This document shows, in pieces, positions 31,005-39,552 of a stretch of 64,000 nucleotides of DNA. Under the pieces are notes generated by a model, which had not been told where the DNA came from, did not search any database, and was given only the letters and a program-made list of their open reading frames with translations. The DNA is from Zeaxanthinibacter sp. PT1. GTDB lineage: Bacteria > Bacteroidota > Bacteroidia > Flavobacteriales > Flavobacteriaceae. The position numbers and the translations under genes were made by a program. The stretch lies in assembly GCF_028464225.1 (NCBI RefSeq), contig NZ_JAQPCN010000001.1:1-64000 (forward strand), written 5' to 3'. Within the stretch, counting starts at the first letter, position 1. The number at the start of each line of letters is the position of its first letter.

Positions 31005-31105
31005 TTACGAAATACATTGATTTTCATAAGCAGTATTCTTCTTCCGGAGGGAATGATATTGCGGTCGCGGAAATGCCCCACGCTGCCACTGCAGAAAGTT
31101 TGGGA

Positions 31106-31140
31106 CAAAATTACATAAATTTCTTTTGGATGAATCCAAA
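31106..31140 (-). promoter_or_regulatory. Promoter of trkA-trkH
   Basis: On the minus strand TTTG (31137-31140), 23 bases, then TAATTTTG (31106-31113). This matches both the -33 and -7 elements of Bacteroidota primary-sigma promoters, about 102 bases upstream of trkA. Confidence 0.5.
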
Positions 31141-31180
31141 TTACAGGCCCAAATTCCGATTTCCAAGCTGTACGGTAAAG

Positions 31181-31215
31181 TTTGCCACAGAGAAGTATGC
31201 ATTGTAGTATCTTTG
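31181..31215 (+). promoter_or_regulatory. Promoter of ubiE-porT
   Basis: TTTG (31181-31184), 23 bases, then TATCTTTG (31208-31215), 18 bases before the ubiE ATG. Both elements of the Bacteroidota promoter are present. Confidence 0.55.
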
Positions 31216-31233
31216 CCAAAATCAAAGGTTTAA

Positions 31234-31962
31234 ATGGCAAAAAAAATAACGCCTTATAAGGAATCTGAATTAGGAAAAAAGGCCCAGGTACGACAGATGT
31301 TTGACACCATCTCTGAACGCTATGACGGACTTAACCGGGTGATCTCTTTTGGGATCGATGTAAAATGGAGAAAAAAGGTCGTTAAACTTGTGACTGCAGC
31401 TAAACCGGAGACCATATTGGACATTGCCACCGGTACCGGGGACCTTGCCATACAAATGGCCGCCACGGGGGCTAAGCGCATTGTGGGGCTCGATATTTCA
31501 CCCGGGATGCTTGAAGTCGGTAAAAAAAAGGTCAGCTCCAAGGACTTGGATGAAACGGTAGAAATGGTTGTAGGTGATAGTGAGGACCTGCCTTTTGAAG
31601 ACCATAGCTTTGATGCCATTACCGTTGCCTTTGGCGTTAGGAATTTTGAGGACCTGGAGCAGGGTCTCTCAGAGATCTACCGGGTACTAAAACCGGGAGG
31701 TACTTTCGTGGTACTGGAAACCTCTGTTCCCACAAAGTCGCCTTATCTACAAGGGTACAGGGCCTATACCCGATACCTATTACCGGCCATGGGCAAGTTA
31801 CTATCCAGGGATCGCGATGCTTATACCTACCTGTCAGAATCGGCTGCAGCATTTCCTCACGGGCAGGCCTTCAACAATATTTTAGAGAAAATAGGGTTTA
31901 TAGGGGTGGAGAACAAGCCACAAACCTTTGGAGTGGCATCTATATATGTAGCTATCAAGTAG
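31234..31962 (+). CDS. ubiE: Demethylmenaquinone methyltransferase
   Basis: A 242-residue SAM enzyme for the last step of menaquinone synthesis (menG role in this quinone type). Motifs are 'VRQMFDTISERYDGLNRVISFGID', read in parts, the SAM loop 'ILDIATGTGDLAIQMA', 'VGLDISPGMLEVGKKK', 'VGDSEDLPFEDHSFDAITVAFGVRNFEDL' in parts, and 'RVLKPGGTFVVLETS'. Menaquinone is the electron acceptor for the NQR complex encoded at 14-20 kb. porT follows after two bases, an arrangement I recall from other flavobacteria. Confidence 0.95.
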   Translation: MAKKITPYKESELGKKAQVRQMFDTISERYDGLNRVISFGIDVKWRKKVVKLVTAAKPETILDIATGTGDLAIQMAATGAKRIVGLDISPGMLEVGKKKVSSKDLDETVEMVVGDSEDLPFEDHSFDAITVAFGVRNFEDLEQGLSEIYRVLKPGGTFVVLETSVPTKSPYLQGYRAYTRYLLPAMGKLLSRDRDAYTYLSESAAAFPHGQAFNNILEKIGFIGVENKPQTFGVASIYVAIK

Positions 31963-31964
31963 GT

Positions 31965-32657
31965 ATGAAAAAACTTCTGTATTCCTTCATAGCATTACTG
32001 TGTTGCCATTCACTGCATTCCCAGTTTAATGAAAAGCCCATCCTAAACCTGCAGAACGAAGATAAAAAGCTTCTTAACTGGGGCTATTACCTTGGGTTCA
32101 ACCAGTATGATTTCAAATTTGAGTATAAAAATGATCTTCCGAATATTCTGGTCGATAAATCCGCAGGTTTTAATGTAGGCCTTATCGGGGAACTCAGGCT
32201 GAATGAATTCACGGATGTCCGTTTTGAACCGGGATTGTTCTATACACAGCGAACCTTGGGATTCCCGGGCTTTGAAGAAGAAAGGGACGCCATCAGGATC
32301 GTAAAATCGACCTATATCAATTTCCCCTTGTTATTAAAGCTAAGCACCCGCAGGCTAGGCAACTGGAAACCATTTATTATAGGTGGTGGGTACGCTTCCC
32401 TGAACCTTGGAAGCAATGAAGACAGTCTTGATGACAACAGCAGCGGCACCTTCAGAATGAAGAAGAATGTCTATGGTTATGAAATGGGATTTGGCATTGA
32501 TTTCTACACGGAATACTTTAAATTCTCCCCTTCTATCCGGGGGGTTTTTGCACTCACCGACGAACTTGTACGGGATGAAGACCCAAACAGTCCATGGACC
32601 GGGAATATCGATGCCTTAAAGACAAGAGGGATCTTTGTGAACTTCACCTTTGAATAG
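31965..32657 (+). CDS. porT: PorT family outer membrane protein (type IX secretion)
   Basis: A 230-residue outer membrane beta-barrel protein with a signal peptide (residues 1-20, ending LHSQ). Features are 'NLQNEDKKLLNWGYYLGFNQYDFKFEY' in parts, 'GFNVGLIGELRLNEFTDVRFEPGLFYTQR' in parts, 'INFPLLLKLSTRR', 'GGGYASLNLG', and the final strand 'RGIFVNFTFE'. These match PorT (SprT in gliding flavobacteria), required for the type IX secretion system and for gliding motility. It lies two bases after ubiE. It ends 10 bases before the convergent methyltransferase gene. Confidence 0.9.
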   Translation: MKKLLYSFIALLCCHSLHSQFNEKPILNLQNEDKKLLNWGYYLGFNQYDFKFEYKNDLPNILVDKSAGFNVGLIGELRLNEFTDVRFEPGLFYTQRTLGFPGFEEERDAIRIVKSTYINFPLLLKLSTRRLGNWKPFIIGGGYASLNLGSNEDSLDDNSSGTFRMKKNVYGYEMGFGIDFYTEYFKFSPSIRGVFALTDELVRDEDPNSPWTGNIDALKTRGIFVNFTFE

Positions 32658-32667
32658 CACTACTAAA

Positions 32668-33390
32668 TCAGGGTCTTTTCAGCTCATAGAGCAGGATGGC
32701 CGTAGCCGTGGCAACATTCAGACTCTCCGCGCCACTACCCGGGGCTGAAGGAATGCTGATCTTATCTGTGAGAAAACGGGCTACGTTTTCGGATATACCG
32801 TGTGCTTCATTTCCCATCACCAGAATCCCGTTAGCATTAAACTCACTCGAATAAACAGGGGTTGCCGCCATATAACTTCCATATACCGGACAGTTGGCTG
32901 CAGCCAGATATTCGGACAGGTCGGTATAACTGATGTTCACCCTGGCAATGGATCCCATGGTAGCCTGCAGCACTTTGGGATTATAACAGTCTACCGTCTC
33001 CCGGGAGCATACCAAGTTTCTGATCCCGAACCAATCACAGAGCCTGATTATGGTACCCAGGTTACCCGGGTCCTGCACATCATCCAGAACAATATTCCAA
33101 CCCTCATAACCCGGCGAATCTTCCCCGTGCATGTAAAAGACTGCGAGGCCTTTATTGGGACTCCTAAGGCTGCTCATCCGCTTAAGATCTGATGCCGAGA
33201 TCAATGTGATTTCTTCCTGGGTACCCGAGAAAATACCTTCTTCGGTAGCATAGACAGAGTGCACCCTGAGCCCGGAATCCAGCAAGTCCTGTACCATCTT
33301 AACACCTTCGGCTACAAAGAGCCCGTGCTGCATCCGGTTCTTTTTTAGCTGCAGGCTTTTGATAAATTTTATTTCACTTTTCGCAACCAT
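32668..33390 (-). CDS. SpoU/TrmH family RNA 2'-O-methyltransferase
   Basis: A 240-residue SPOUT enzyme. An N-terminal substrate-binding part ('EIKFIKSLQLKKNRMQHGLFVAEG', read in parts) precedes the three knot motifs: 'NIVLDDVQDPGNLGTIIRLCDWFG', 'ILVMGNEAHGIS' and 'IPSAPGSGAESLNVATATAILLYE' (in parts). These bind SAM and fit ribose methylation of 23S rRNA or tRNA; which RNA cannot be decided. It is divergent from the BamA-like gene, with 24 bases between the start codons. Confidence 0.92.
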   Translation of the reverse strand: MVAKSEIKFIKSLQLKKNRMQHGLFVAEGVKMVQDLLDSGLRVHSVYATEEGIFSGTQEEITLISASDLKRMSSLRSPNKGLAVFYMHGEDSPGYEGWNIVLDDVQDPGNLGTIIRLCDWFGIRNLVCSRETVDCYNPKVLQATMGSIARVNISYTDLSEYLAAANCPVYGSYMAATPVYSSEFNANGILVMGNEAHGISENVARFLTDKISIPSAPGSGAESLNVATATAILLYELKRP

Positions 33391-33400
33391 TCAAATAATG

Positions 33401-33408
33401 TATTTTTG
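33401..33408 (+). promoter_or_regulatory. -7 box TATTTTTG of the BamA-like gene
   Basis: An exact TAnnTTTG match ending six bases before ATG 33415. If used, transcription would start at or close to that ATG, favouring either a leaderless message or the next ATG at 33433. Confidence 0.4.
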
Positions 33409-33414
33409 GTCCAT

Positions 33415-36000
33415 ATGAGCACCCCTCGGAGTATGAAAATGCGCTTTGCAAAAATAGGTTTATTATTGCTTTGCATGGCAATATCGGCCTGCAATACACT
33501 GAGAAGGGTAGATGAGGATGAATTACTACTTACCCGTAATACGATCTATGCGGATGACGAGAAAGTGGTGGACGCCGACATCAGGAGCCTGATCGTTCAG
33601 GAACCTAACAGCGCCCTTTTAGGCTACCCGCTTCGTCTCAACCTGTATAACCTTGCCAAAAAAAACCCGGATTCTTCCTACCAGGCCTGGCTGAGTGCCA
33701 AGCCCAGGAGGGCGGAAAGACTGGCATCTCTCCTTTCTGAAAAACAGGTTGCGCGTTTAGGAGAATCCTTCTTTGTTAAAGGTTACAGTGAATGGCTGAA
33801 GAATATCGGGGAAGCACCGGTCATCATCGACACCGCGAAATCGAGGAAGACCCTCCTTCGCCTCAGTTCTTATTACGACAGCAAAGGCTATTTTAACAAT
33901 ACAACCACCTTTGAGATAGACAGCACTAAAAGGAAGCAAAGAGCAGAAGTGGCCTATAGAATTGAATTGGGCCCGGGGTATTTTATTGATTCATTGGCTC
34001 ATGATATAGAATCTGCAGCTATTGATTCTATCTACAACATCAATAAGAAGGAATCATTTCTCAGGGAAGGTCAGCAATTTAACCTCAGCAATTTTAACCT
34101 GGAAAGGGAGCGCTTAACCACCCTTTTCCGGAACACGGGTATCTATAATTTCCAGGAAAGTTCTATCACTTTTGACATCAGGCGAGACACTTCGCAGGTT
34201 GAGACCGATACGGATATGGAAGTCACCATGAATATTGAGAACCTGAGGCAACGCGGTGATACCTCCAATACTAATGCCGTATACAAGGTACACCGGTTAG
34301 AAAAAGTAAACATCTATGCTGATTATGGGCCTAATATGGTTGGAACAGAGCTGCAGTCCGTAGATTACGATAATTACACTATCTATTACCAGGACAAACT
34401 CAGGTATAAACCCAAGGCTCTTACAGACGCAGTATTCCTGGCCAAGGACAGCGTTTACCGGGAAATTGACCAGTTGCGGACCTACAGGCAGATTTCTAAC
34501 CTGAACACCTTTAAGTATCCCAACATTGAATTGGTAGAAGACAGTACGGCGACAAAGCTGACTACCAACATCTATCTTTCTCCCCGTCCTAAATATTCCC
34601 TGGGAGTCGACTTTGATATTACGCATTCCAACATACAGCGACTTGGTGTAGGATTCAGTACCAGCCTGATTTCCAGGAATATTTTCGGAGGGGCAGAAAC
34701 TCTGAGCCTGTCTGCAAGAGGGACCTTTGGACTGCTGAGCGATGAATCCCTTCCAGAAGATTACTTTTCCGAATGGGGTGGAGATATCAACCTGCTATTT
34801 CCCAGGATATGGTTTCCCATTTTCGATACCAAGAAGATCATTCCCTACTACATGCTTCCACAGACCAGGATCTCTGCCGGTAGCAGTTTCCAAAAAAATA
34901 TAGGTCTGGACAAACAGACATTTAATACAATTTTCGGTTACAACTGGACGCCCTCCAATTTCAGGAAGCATGCCCTGGAACTCCTGAACATACAGTTTGT
35001 CCGGAATGTTAACCCGGATCGATTTTTTAATGTGTACACAAGTACCTATAACAGGCTGGACGATATAGCAGACGATTACCAGGACGATCCGGCCCTGAGC
35101 GAGTTCTTTGAAGAGACGGCAACACCGGGTGATCCGAGGCTAATCATCCCCAGTGGTACCAGGGGATTCATACAGGCTGTTGCATCCGGGCAGGTAGATG
35201 CAAGCAGGAACCAGCAATTAGAAGTTAACCGGATTGAAGAACGCCGAGAGCGACTGACAGAGAACAACCTCATCTTTACCAGTAACTACAGCTACACCCG
35301 GAATAACCGGGCTGGGATCACGGATAATAATTTTTACCAGCTACGGCTGAAATTTGAAAGTGCCGGGAACCTGCTGTCCGGTATCGCCAATTTTATTCCA
35401 TTTGATAAAAACGACGCCGGCAACCAATTAGTTTTCGGAGTTCCATATTCACAGTACCTTAAAACCGAGGTGGATTATATTAAACATTGGGAACTGGCCG
35501 GGGAAGATGTGCTGGCCTTCAGAACCTTTGTCGGGCTGGCTGTACCCTATGGCAACTCGAACAGCATCCCATTTGTGCGCAGTTACTTTGCAGGCGGGTC
35601 TAATGACAACAGGGCCTGGAACCCATATTCTCTTGGGCCGGGAAGGACACAGACGCTTAACGAATTCAACGAAGCCAACTTTAAGATCGCGATGAACCTG
35701 GAGTACCGCTTTCCCATTGTGGGCAATATTAAAGGTGCATTTTTCGCCGATGCGGGAAACATCTGGAATCTTTGGGATAACGTAGATGACCCGGCCGCTA
35801 CTTTTAATGGGCTGGAGTCCCTGGAAGATACAGCGCTGGGTACTGGATTCGGCCTGCGATATGACTTTACCTATTTCGTGTTCCGACTGGACTATGGCTT
35901 TAAGACCTATAACCCTGCCCTGGAACCGAGTAGCCGCTGGTTCAGCCAGTATAATTTTGCCAATGGGGAACTTCAAATAGGGATTAACTATCCTTTTTAA
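33415..36000 (+). CDS. BamA/TamA family outer membrane lipoprotein
   Basis: About 861 residues; starts at 33415, 33433 or 33439 are all possible, and the two later ones give a tidier signal peptide. The signal ends in a lipobox (AISAC). The periplasmic half (to about residue 380) holds POTRA-like segments ('FFVKGYSEWLKNIGEAPVIID', in parts, 'RLSSYYDSKGYFNNTT', 'FNLERERLTTLFRNTGIYNF'). The second half is a 16-strand-type barrel ('RFPIVGNIKGAFFADAGNIWN', 'GTGFGLRYDF') ending in the aromatic 'LQIGINYPF' typical of Omp85 barrels. It resembles the second, lipidated BamA/TamA-like protein of flavobacteria, perhaps with a role in inserting outer membrane proteins or lipids. Confidence 0.88.
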   Translation: MSTPRSMKMRFAKIGLLLLCMAISACNTLRRVDEDELLLTRNTIYADDEKVVDADIRSLIVQEPNSALLGYPLRLNLYNLAKKNPDSSYQAWLSAKPRRAERLASLLSEKQVARLGESFFVKGYSEWLKNIGEAPVIIDTAKSRKTLLRLSSYYDSKGYFNNTTTFEIDSTKRKQRAEVAYRIELGPGYFIDSLAHDIESAAIDSIYNINKKESFLREGQQFNLSNFNLERERLTTLFRNTGIYNFQESSITFDIRRDTSQVETDTDMEVTMNIENLRQRGDTSNTNAVYKVHRLEKVNIYADYGPNMVGTELQSVDYDNYTIYYQDKLRYKPKALTDAVFLAKDSVYREIDQLRTYRQISNLNTFKYPNIELVEDSTATKLTTNIYLSPRPKYSLGVDFDITHSNIQRLGVGFSTSLISRNIFGGAETLSLSARGTFGLLSDESLPEDYFSEWGGDINLLFPRIWFPIFDTKKIIPYYMLPQTRISAGSSFQKNIGLDKQTFNTIFGYNWTPSNFRKHALELLNIQFVRNVNPDRFFNVYTSTYNRLDDIADDYQDDPALSEFFEETATPGDPRLIIPSGTRGFIQAVASGQVDASRNQQLEVNRIEERRERLTENNLIFTSNYSYTRNNRAGITDNNFYQLRLKFESAGNLLSGIANFIPFDKNDAGNQLVFGVPYSQYLKTEVDYIKHWELAGEDVLAFRTFVGLAVPYGNSNSIPFVRSYFAGGSNDNRAWNPYSLGPGRTQTLNEFNEANFKIAMNLEYRFPIVGNIKGAFFADAGNIWNLWDNVDDPAATFNGLESLEDTALGTGFGLRYDFTYFVFRLDYGFKTYNPALEPSSRWFSQYNFANGELQIGINYPF

Positions 36001-36015
36001 ACCTAATTATTTTAT

Positions 36016-36023
36016 TACTTTTG
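36016..36023 (+). promoter_or_regulatory. -7 box TACTTTTG of fbaA
   Basis: An exact TAnnTTTG match 38 bases before ATG 36061. Confidence 0.45.
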
Positions 36024-36060
36024 CCCCAATCAGGACTTATTAACTACTAGATAAACTACT

Positions 36061-37128
36061 ATGTCTCATTCCATAAAACCAGGAGTTGCCACCGGTGACG
36101 AAGTACAGGAGATTTTCCGATATGCCAAAGAAAAGAACTTTGCATTGCCCGCAGTAAATGTGATCGGATCAGATACCATCAATGCCGTGATGGAGACTGC
36201 CGCGAGCCTCAATGCTCCGGTAATCATTCAATTCTCTAACGGGGGTGCCCAGTTTAATGCCGGTAAAGGCTTGTCTAACGACGGGCAGCAGGCAGCTATC
36301 TTAGGAGCTGTAGCAGGTGCTAAACACATCCACCAGTTAGCTGAGGCTTATGGCGCAACGGTTATCCTGCATACGGATCACTGTGCGAAGAAGTTGCTTC
36401 CCTGGATAGACGGACTGTTAGACGCCAGCGAAAAGCATTTTAAGGAAACAGGAAAATCCTTGTTCAGTTCCCATATGATCGACCTCTCCGAGGAGCCCCT
36501 AGAAGAAAACATCGCTATCTGTAAGGAGTACCTGGCCAGGATGAGTAAGATGAACATGACGTTAGAGATAGAGCTGGGTATCACAGGAGGTGAAGAAGAC
36601 GGGGTAGATAATACCGATGTTGACGATTCCAAATTATACACACAGCCTGAGGAAGTAGCTTACGCCTACGAAGAGCTTTCAAAGGTCAGTCCGCGTTTTA
36701 CTATCGCAGCCGCCTTTGGAAACGTTCACGGGGTATACAAACCCGGTAATGTAAAACTCACTCCTAAAATCCTCAAGAATTCCCAGGAGTATATTACAGA
36801 GAAATATAATGTAGCGCACAATCATATCGACTTCGTATTCCACGGCGGGTCCGGTTCTACTGTAGAGGAGATCAGGGAAGCTATCGGTTACGGTGTGATC
36901 AAGATGAATATAGACACCGATCTTCAGTACGCCTTCCTCGCAGGGGTAAGGGATTATGTGCAGAAGAACAGCGAATACCTGCAAAGCCAGATCGGGAACC
37001 CTGACGGAGAAGATTCACCGAACAAGAAATACTATGACCCAAGGGTTTGGCTCAGGGAAGGTGAGAAGTCTTTTAGTGACCGATTAAAAAAGGCCTTTGA
37101 AGACCTGAATAACATTAATACCTTATAA
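36061..37128 (+). CDS. fbaA: Class II fructose-bisphosphate aldolase
   Basis: A 355-residue zinc aldolase of glycolysis and gluconeogenesis. 'FALPAVNVIGSDTINAVMETAASLNAPVIIQFS' (in parts), 'VILHTDHCAKK' with catalytic Asp and zinc His, 'MTLEIELGITGGEEDGVDN', 'AAAFGNVHGVYKPG', 'DFVFHGGSGSTVEEI' and 'GVIKMNIDTDLQYA' are all class IIA features. Length is the FbaA norm. accD follows after 29 bases, and a terminator after accD suggests the pair shares a transcript. Confidence 0.97.
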   Translation: MSHSIKPGVATGDEVQEIFRYAKEKNFALPAVNVIGSDTINAVMETAASLNAPVIIQFSNGGAQFNAGKGLSNDGQQAAILGAVAGAKHIHQLAEAYGATVILHTDHCAKKLLPWIDGLLDASEKHFKETGKSLFSSHMIDLSEEPLEENIAICKEYLARMSKMNMTLEIELGITGGEEDGVDNTDVDDSKLYTQPEEVAYAYEELSKVSPRFTIAAAFGNVHGVYKPGNVKLTPKILKNSQEYITEKYNVAHNHIDFVFHGGSGSTVEEIREAIGYGVIKMNIDTDLQYAFLAGVRDYVQKNSEYLQSQIGNPDGEDSPNKKYYDPRVWLREGEKSFSDRLKKAFEDLNNINTL

Positions 37129-37157
37129 GGTTCCTAAAACCCTAAACAAAACAGCTT

Positions 37158-38018
37158 ATGACAGCTTGGTTCAAACGCAAGGAAAAAGGAATTCAAACTG
37201 CTACGGAGCAGAAAAAAGATACCAAAAAAGGATTATGGTATAAATCGCCTACTGGAAAAATCGTTGAATCCGAAGAACTGGCAAAGAATTTCTATGTCAG
37301 CCCGGAAGATGATTACCACGTCCGAATTGGAAGTAAGGAATATTTCCAGATCATCTTTGACGATAATAAATTCAAAGAACTGGATGAAAAACTGACCTCA
37401 AAAGATCCGTTAAAATTCGTCGATACGAAATCCTATTCGGACCGCCTGGAATCCGCACAGAAGAAAACGGGACTTAATGATGCGGTTCGTACCGCGGTAG
37501 GGAAATCCCAGGGAAAAGACCTGGTGGTAGCCTGTATGGACTTCAGTTTTATCGGGGGCTCCATGGGAAGCGTGGTAGGTGAAAAGATCGCAAGGGCCAT
37601 CGACCATTCCATCAAAAAGAAGATCCCGTTTCTAATGATCTCAAAATCCGGTGGAGCAAGGATGATGGAAGCGGCATTATCGCTGATGCAGTTAGCCAAG
37701 ACCTCTGCAAAGCTCGCACAGCTGGCAGAAGCAAAAATACCTTATATCTCCCTTTGTACCGATCCCACTACCGGGGGTACCACGGCTTCTTACGCCATGC
37801 TTGGAGATATCAATATTTCGGAACCGGGAGCACTTATCGGCTTCGCAGGCCCAAGGGTAGTTAAGGAAGCGACCGGTAAAGAATTACCTGAAGGATTCCA
37901 GACAGCAGAATTTGTCCTGGAACACGGTTTCCTGGATTTTATCTGCCACAGGAGGGACCTGAAGAAAAAGGTAAATCTCTATATCGATCTTATCGAGAAC
38001 AACCCTGTTCGCAAATAA
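37158..38018 (+). CDS. accD: Acetyl-CoA carboxylase carboxyltransferase subunit beta, zinc ribbon lost
   Basis: A 286-residue subunit which, with AccA, moves CO2 from biotin to acetyl-CoA in fatty acid synthesis. The crotonase-like core is complete: '[33 protein letters not shown]' in parts, '[17 protein letters not shown]', '[18 protein letters not shown]', '[20 protein letters not shown]' in parts. The N-terminal region, where most AccD proteins hold a four-Cys zinc ribbon, has no cysteine in the first 60 residues: it reads '[16 protein letters not shown] ... [15 protein letters not shown]', where the ribbon frame is kept but each Cys is replaced. I recall the same in other flavobacterial AccD proteins. 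Confidence 0.95.
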   Translation: MTAWFKRKEKGIQTATEQKKDTKKGLWYKSPTGKIVESEELAKNFYVSPEDDYHVRIGSKEYFQIIFDDNKFKELDEKLTSKDPLKFVDTKSYSDRLESAQKKTGLNDAVRTAVGKSQGKDLVVACMDFSFIGGSMGSVVGEKIARAIDHSIKKKIPFLMISKSGGARMMEAALSLMQLAKTSAKLAQLAEAKIPYISLCTDPTTGGTTASYAMLGDINISEPGALIGFAGPRVVKEATGKELPEGFQTAEFVLEHGFLDFICHRRDLKKKVNLYIDLIENNPVRK

Positions 38019-38019
38019 T

Positions 38020-38049
38020 AAGAAGGCCCTGTTAAAACAGGGCCTTCTT
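38020..38049. terminator. Terminator between accD and the convergent lipoprotein gene
   Basis: A 13-bp stem (core AGAAGGCCCTGT / ACAGGGCCTTCT) with a taaa loop followed by a T run, directly after the accD stop. The A run on the left lets it also serve the minus-strand lipoprotein gene ending at 38065. Confidence 0.85.
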
Positions 38050-38064
38050 TTTTCCAGGAATTAA

Positions 38065-38922
38065 TTAGCGATTAAACCTCCTCAGAAAGATCTCTTCTGT
38101 TTCCCCGTTCGGGTATGTCAGGATTCCTTTGGCATCACATTCGCCCGATCCAAAATCCAGCGACGCGGTCTGGTCATTACGTGAGATCTCCAGGACACCA
38201 CTGACCAGGAAACGACAGGAAAGCTCCCTTCTCAGAGGCGTAATCACCTCTTTTTGGAAAGTATTCCCCTGTGGACCGGTAAAGGTTCGCAGCCCGGTGA
38301 TCAGGAAAACATTGTCTCCCCAGAATCCACTGCCATAACCTTCTATCCATTCCCGGGTGCGCTGTCCTTCAAAGGACGCTGTCGCACCATCGGGCCAGGT
38401 AGCACTAAAACCGGCTTCGGCATCAGACTGGGGATTCCCGTTTTCGTTAGCACGCATACGCACTATGGAAGCGCTCCCGGTGATTGCGACCCCGTTAAAG
38501 GTAAAATCCTCCAAAGACAGGGCGAGTGTTTTGGTCGCCATGTCCATGTCCTTGGCATAACTGAGATAGATAATACCACTCAGGAAATTACCATTGGGCA
38601 ATTCACAGCCATCTCCGAAATCAATGGTCTTGGTCTTGGTGTTAGCCGTGATCACCGTAGTGATGGTAACACATTCCGGAAGGAAACCAGAATTGAAGCT
38701 TCCTTTTGAACTGGATTCGATCTCATCGGTGGCATAAACTTCTTCACCAATGTTGAGCACTTCTTCCGAGATCATTTCAGATTCGTCAGAAATTTGTAAT
38801 TCGGCCACTTCAAATTGCTCTTCCGCAATTTCGGCAGAGGCTTCTTTGCTACAGGACTGCAAGGCCACGATTGCCAGCAGGGCTATTCCTGTAATGTTCA
38901 AGGTTTTGAGACTTCTTTTCAT
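38065..38922 (-). CDS. Predicted lipoprotein of unknown function
   Basis: A 285-residue protein with a signal peptide ending in a lipobox (ALQSC, Cys24). Residues 25-75 are strongly acidic (many Glu and Asp), then a beta-rich domain follows: 'CVTITTVITANTKTKTIDFGDGCELPNG', read in parts, 'GIIYLSY', 'FTFNGVAITGSASIV', 'GLRTFTGPQGNTFQKEVITPL' in parts, and 'SLDFGSGECDAKGILTYPNGETEEI' in parts. Four Cys in the mature part (near residues 83, 105, 237 and 262, by rough count) could pair. It resembles lipoproteins common in flavobacteria with 'DFGDGC' and 'DFGSGEC' repeats. No enzyme motif seen. Confidence 0.85.
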   Translation of the reverse strand: MKRSLKTLNITGIALLAIVALQSCSKEASAEIAEEQFEVAELQISDESEMISEEVLNIGEEVYATDEIESSSKGSFNSGFLPECVTITTVITANTKTKTIDFGDGCELPNGNFLSGIIYLSYAKDMDMATKTLALSLEDFTFNGVAITGSASIVRMRANENGNPQSDAEAGFSATWPDGATASFEGQRTREWIEGYGSGFWGDNVFLITGLRTFTGPQGNTFQKEVITPLRRELSCRFLVSGVLEISRNDQTASLDFGSGECDAKGILTYPNGETEEIFLRRFNR

Positions 38923-39028
38923 TGTAACAATTTTTTAACATTTCAATAGTAGGACCTCGGGAAAAGAAAAAGGTTTAATTTTGCTCCTCAAAAATCGACG
39001 AGTGGCACGTCTATTCTAAAATTATTAC

Positions 39029-39036
39029 TATCTTTG
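39029..39036 (+). promoter_or_regulatory. -7 box TATCTTTG of rpsO
   Basis: An exact TAnnTTTG match 54 bases before the rpsO ATG. A second match, TAATTTTG, lies at 38976-38983. Confidence 0.45.
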
Positions 39037-39090
39037 CCGTTCGATTGAAAATCAATCAGATACATAAAAATCATTTAAAACAATATTGGA

Positions 39091-39360
39091 ATGTATTTAA
39101 CTCAAGAAGTTAAGGCTGAGCTTTTTAAGAAGCACGGCGGGTCAGAGACCAACACAGGTTCTACAGAAGGGCAGATCGCTCTTTTCACGTACCGCATCAA
39201 CCACCTTACTGAGCATTTAAAAAGGAACCACAAGGATTTCAACACAGAAAGATCCCTGGTACGCCTCGTAGGTAAGCGTCGTTCACTACTCGATTACCTG
39301 AAGAAAAAAGATATTGAGAAATATCGTGAACTCATCAAGGAATTGAATATCCGTAAATAA
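39091..39360 (+). CDS. rpsO: 30S ribosomal protein S15
   Basis: An 89-residue protein of the small ribosomal subunit that binds the central domain of 16S rRNA and the 23S rRNA bridge. 'NTGSTEGQIALFTYRINHLTEHLKRNHKD' (in parts), 'RSLVRLVGKRRSLLDYLKKKD' in parts and 'YRELIKELNIRK' are the standard family motifs. Size is standard. A terminator follows after five bases, and pnp lies 192 bases downstream, the same rpsO-pnp order as in enterobacteria. Confidence 0.98.
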   Translation: MYLTQEVKAELFKKHGGSETNTGSTEGQIALFTYRINHLTEHLKRNHKDFNTERSLVRLVGKRRSLLDYLKKKDIEKYRELIKELNIRK

Positions 39361-39365
39361 CTAAG

Positions 39366-39390
39366 AAAGGGGAAGGCATACTTCCCCTTT
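39366..39390 (+). terminator. Terminator after rpsO
   Basis: A perfect 10-bp stem AAAGGGGAAG / CTTCCCCTTT with a gcata loop, followed by tttg. Confidence 0.85.
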
Positions 39391-39552
39391 TTTGTATTTT
39401 TATATTTCAAAGTCCCGGCGACGGGCAATTACAAAAAGCTTACTCCTGGTTTTTCATTGGTCAACACAACAACACAACCCTGGCCGTCCGGTAAGGCGGC
39501 AGACCATGTTTAACAAGACCCGGCATTTAGCCCCGGGTACTAATTCAATTTT

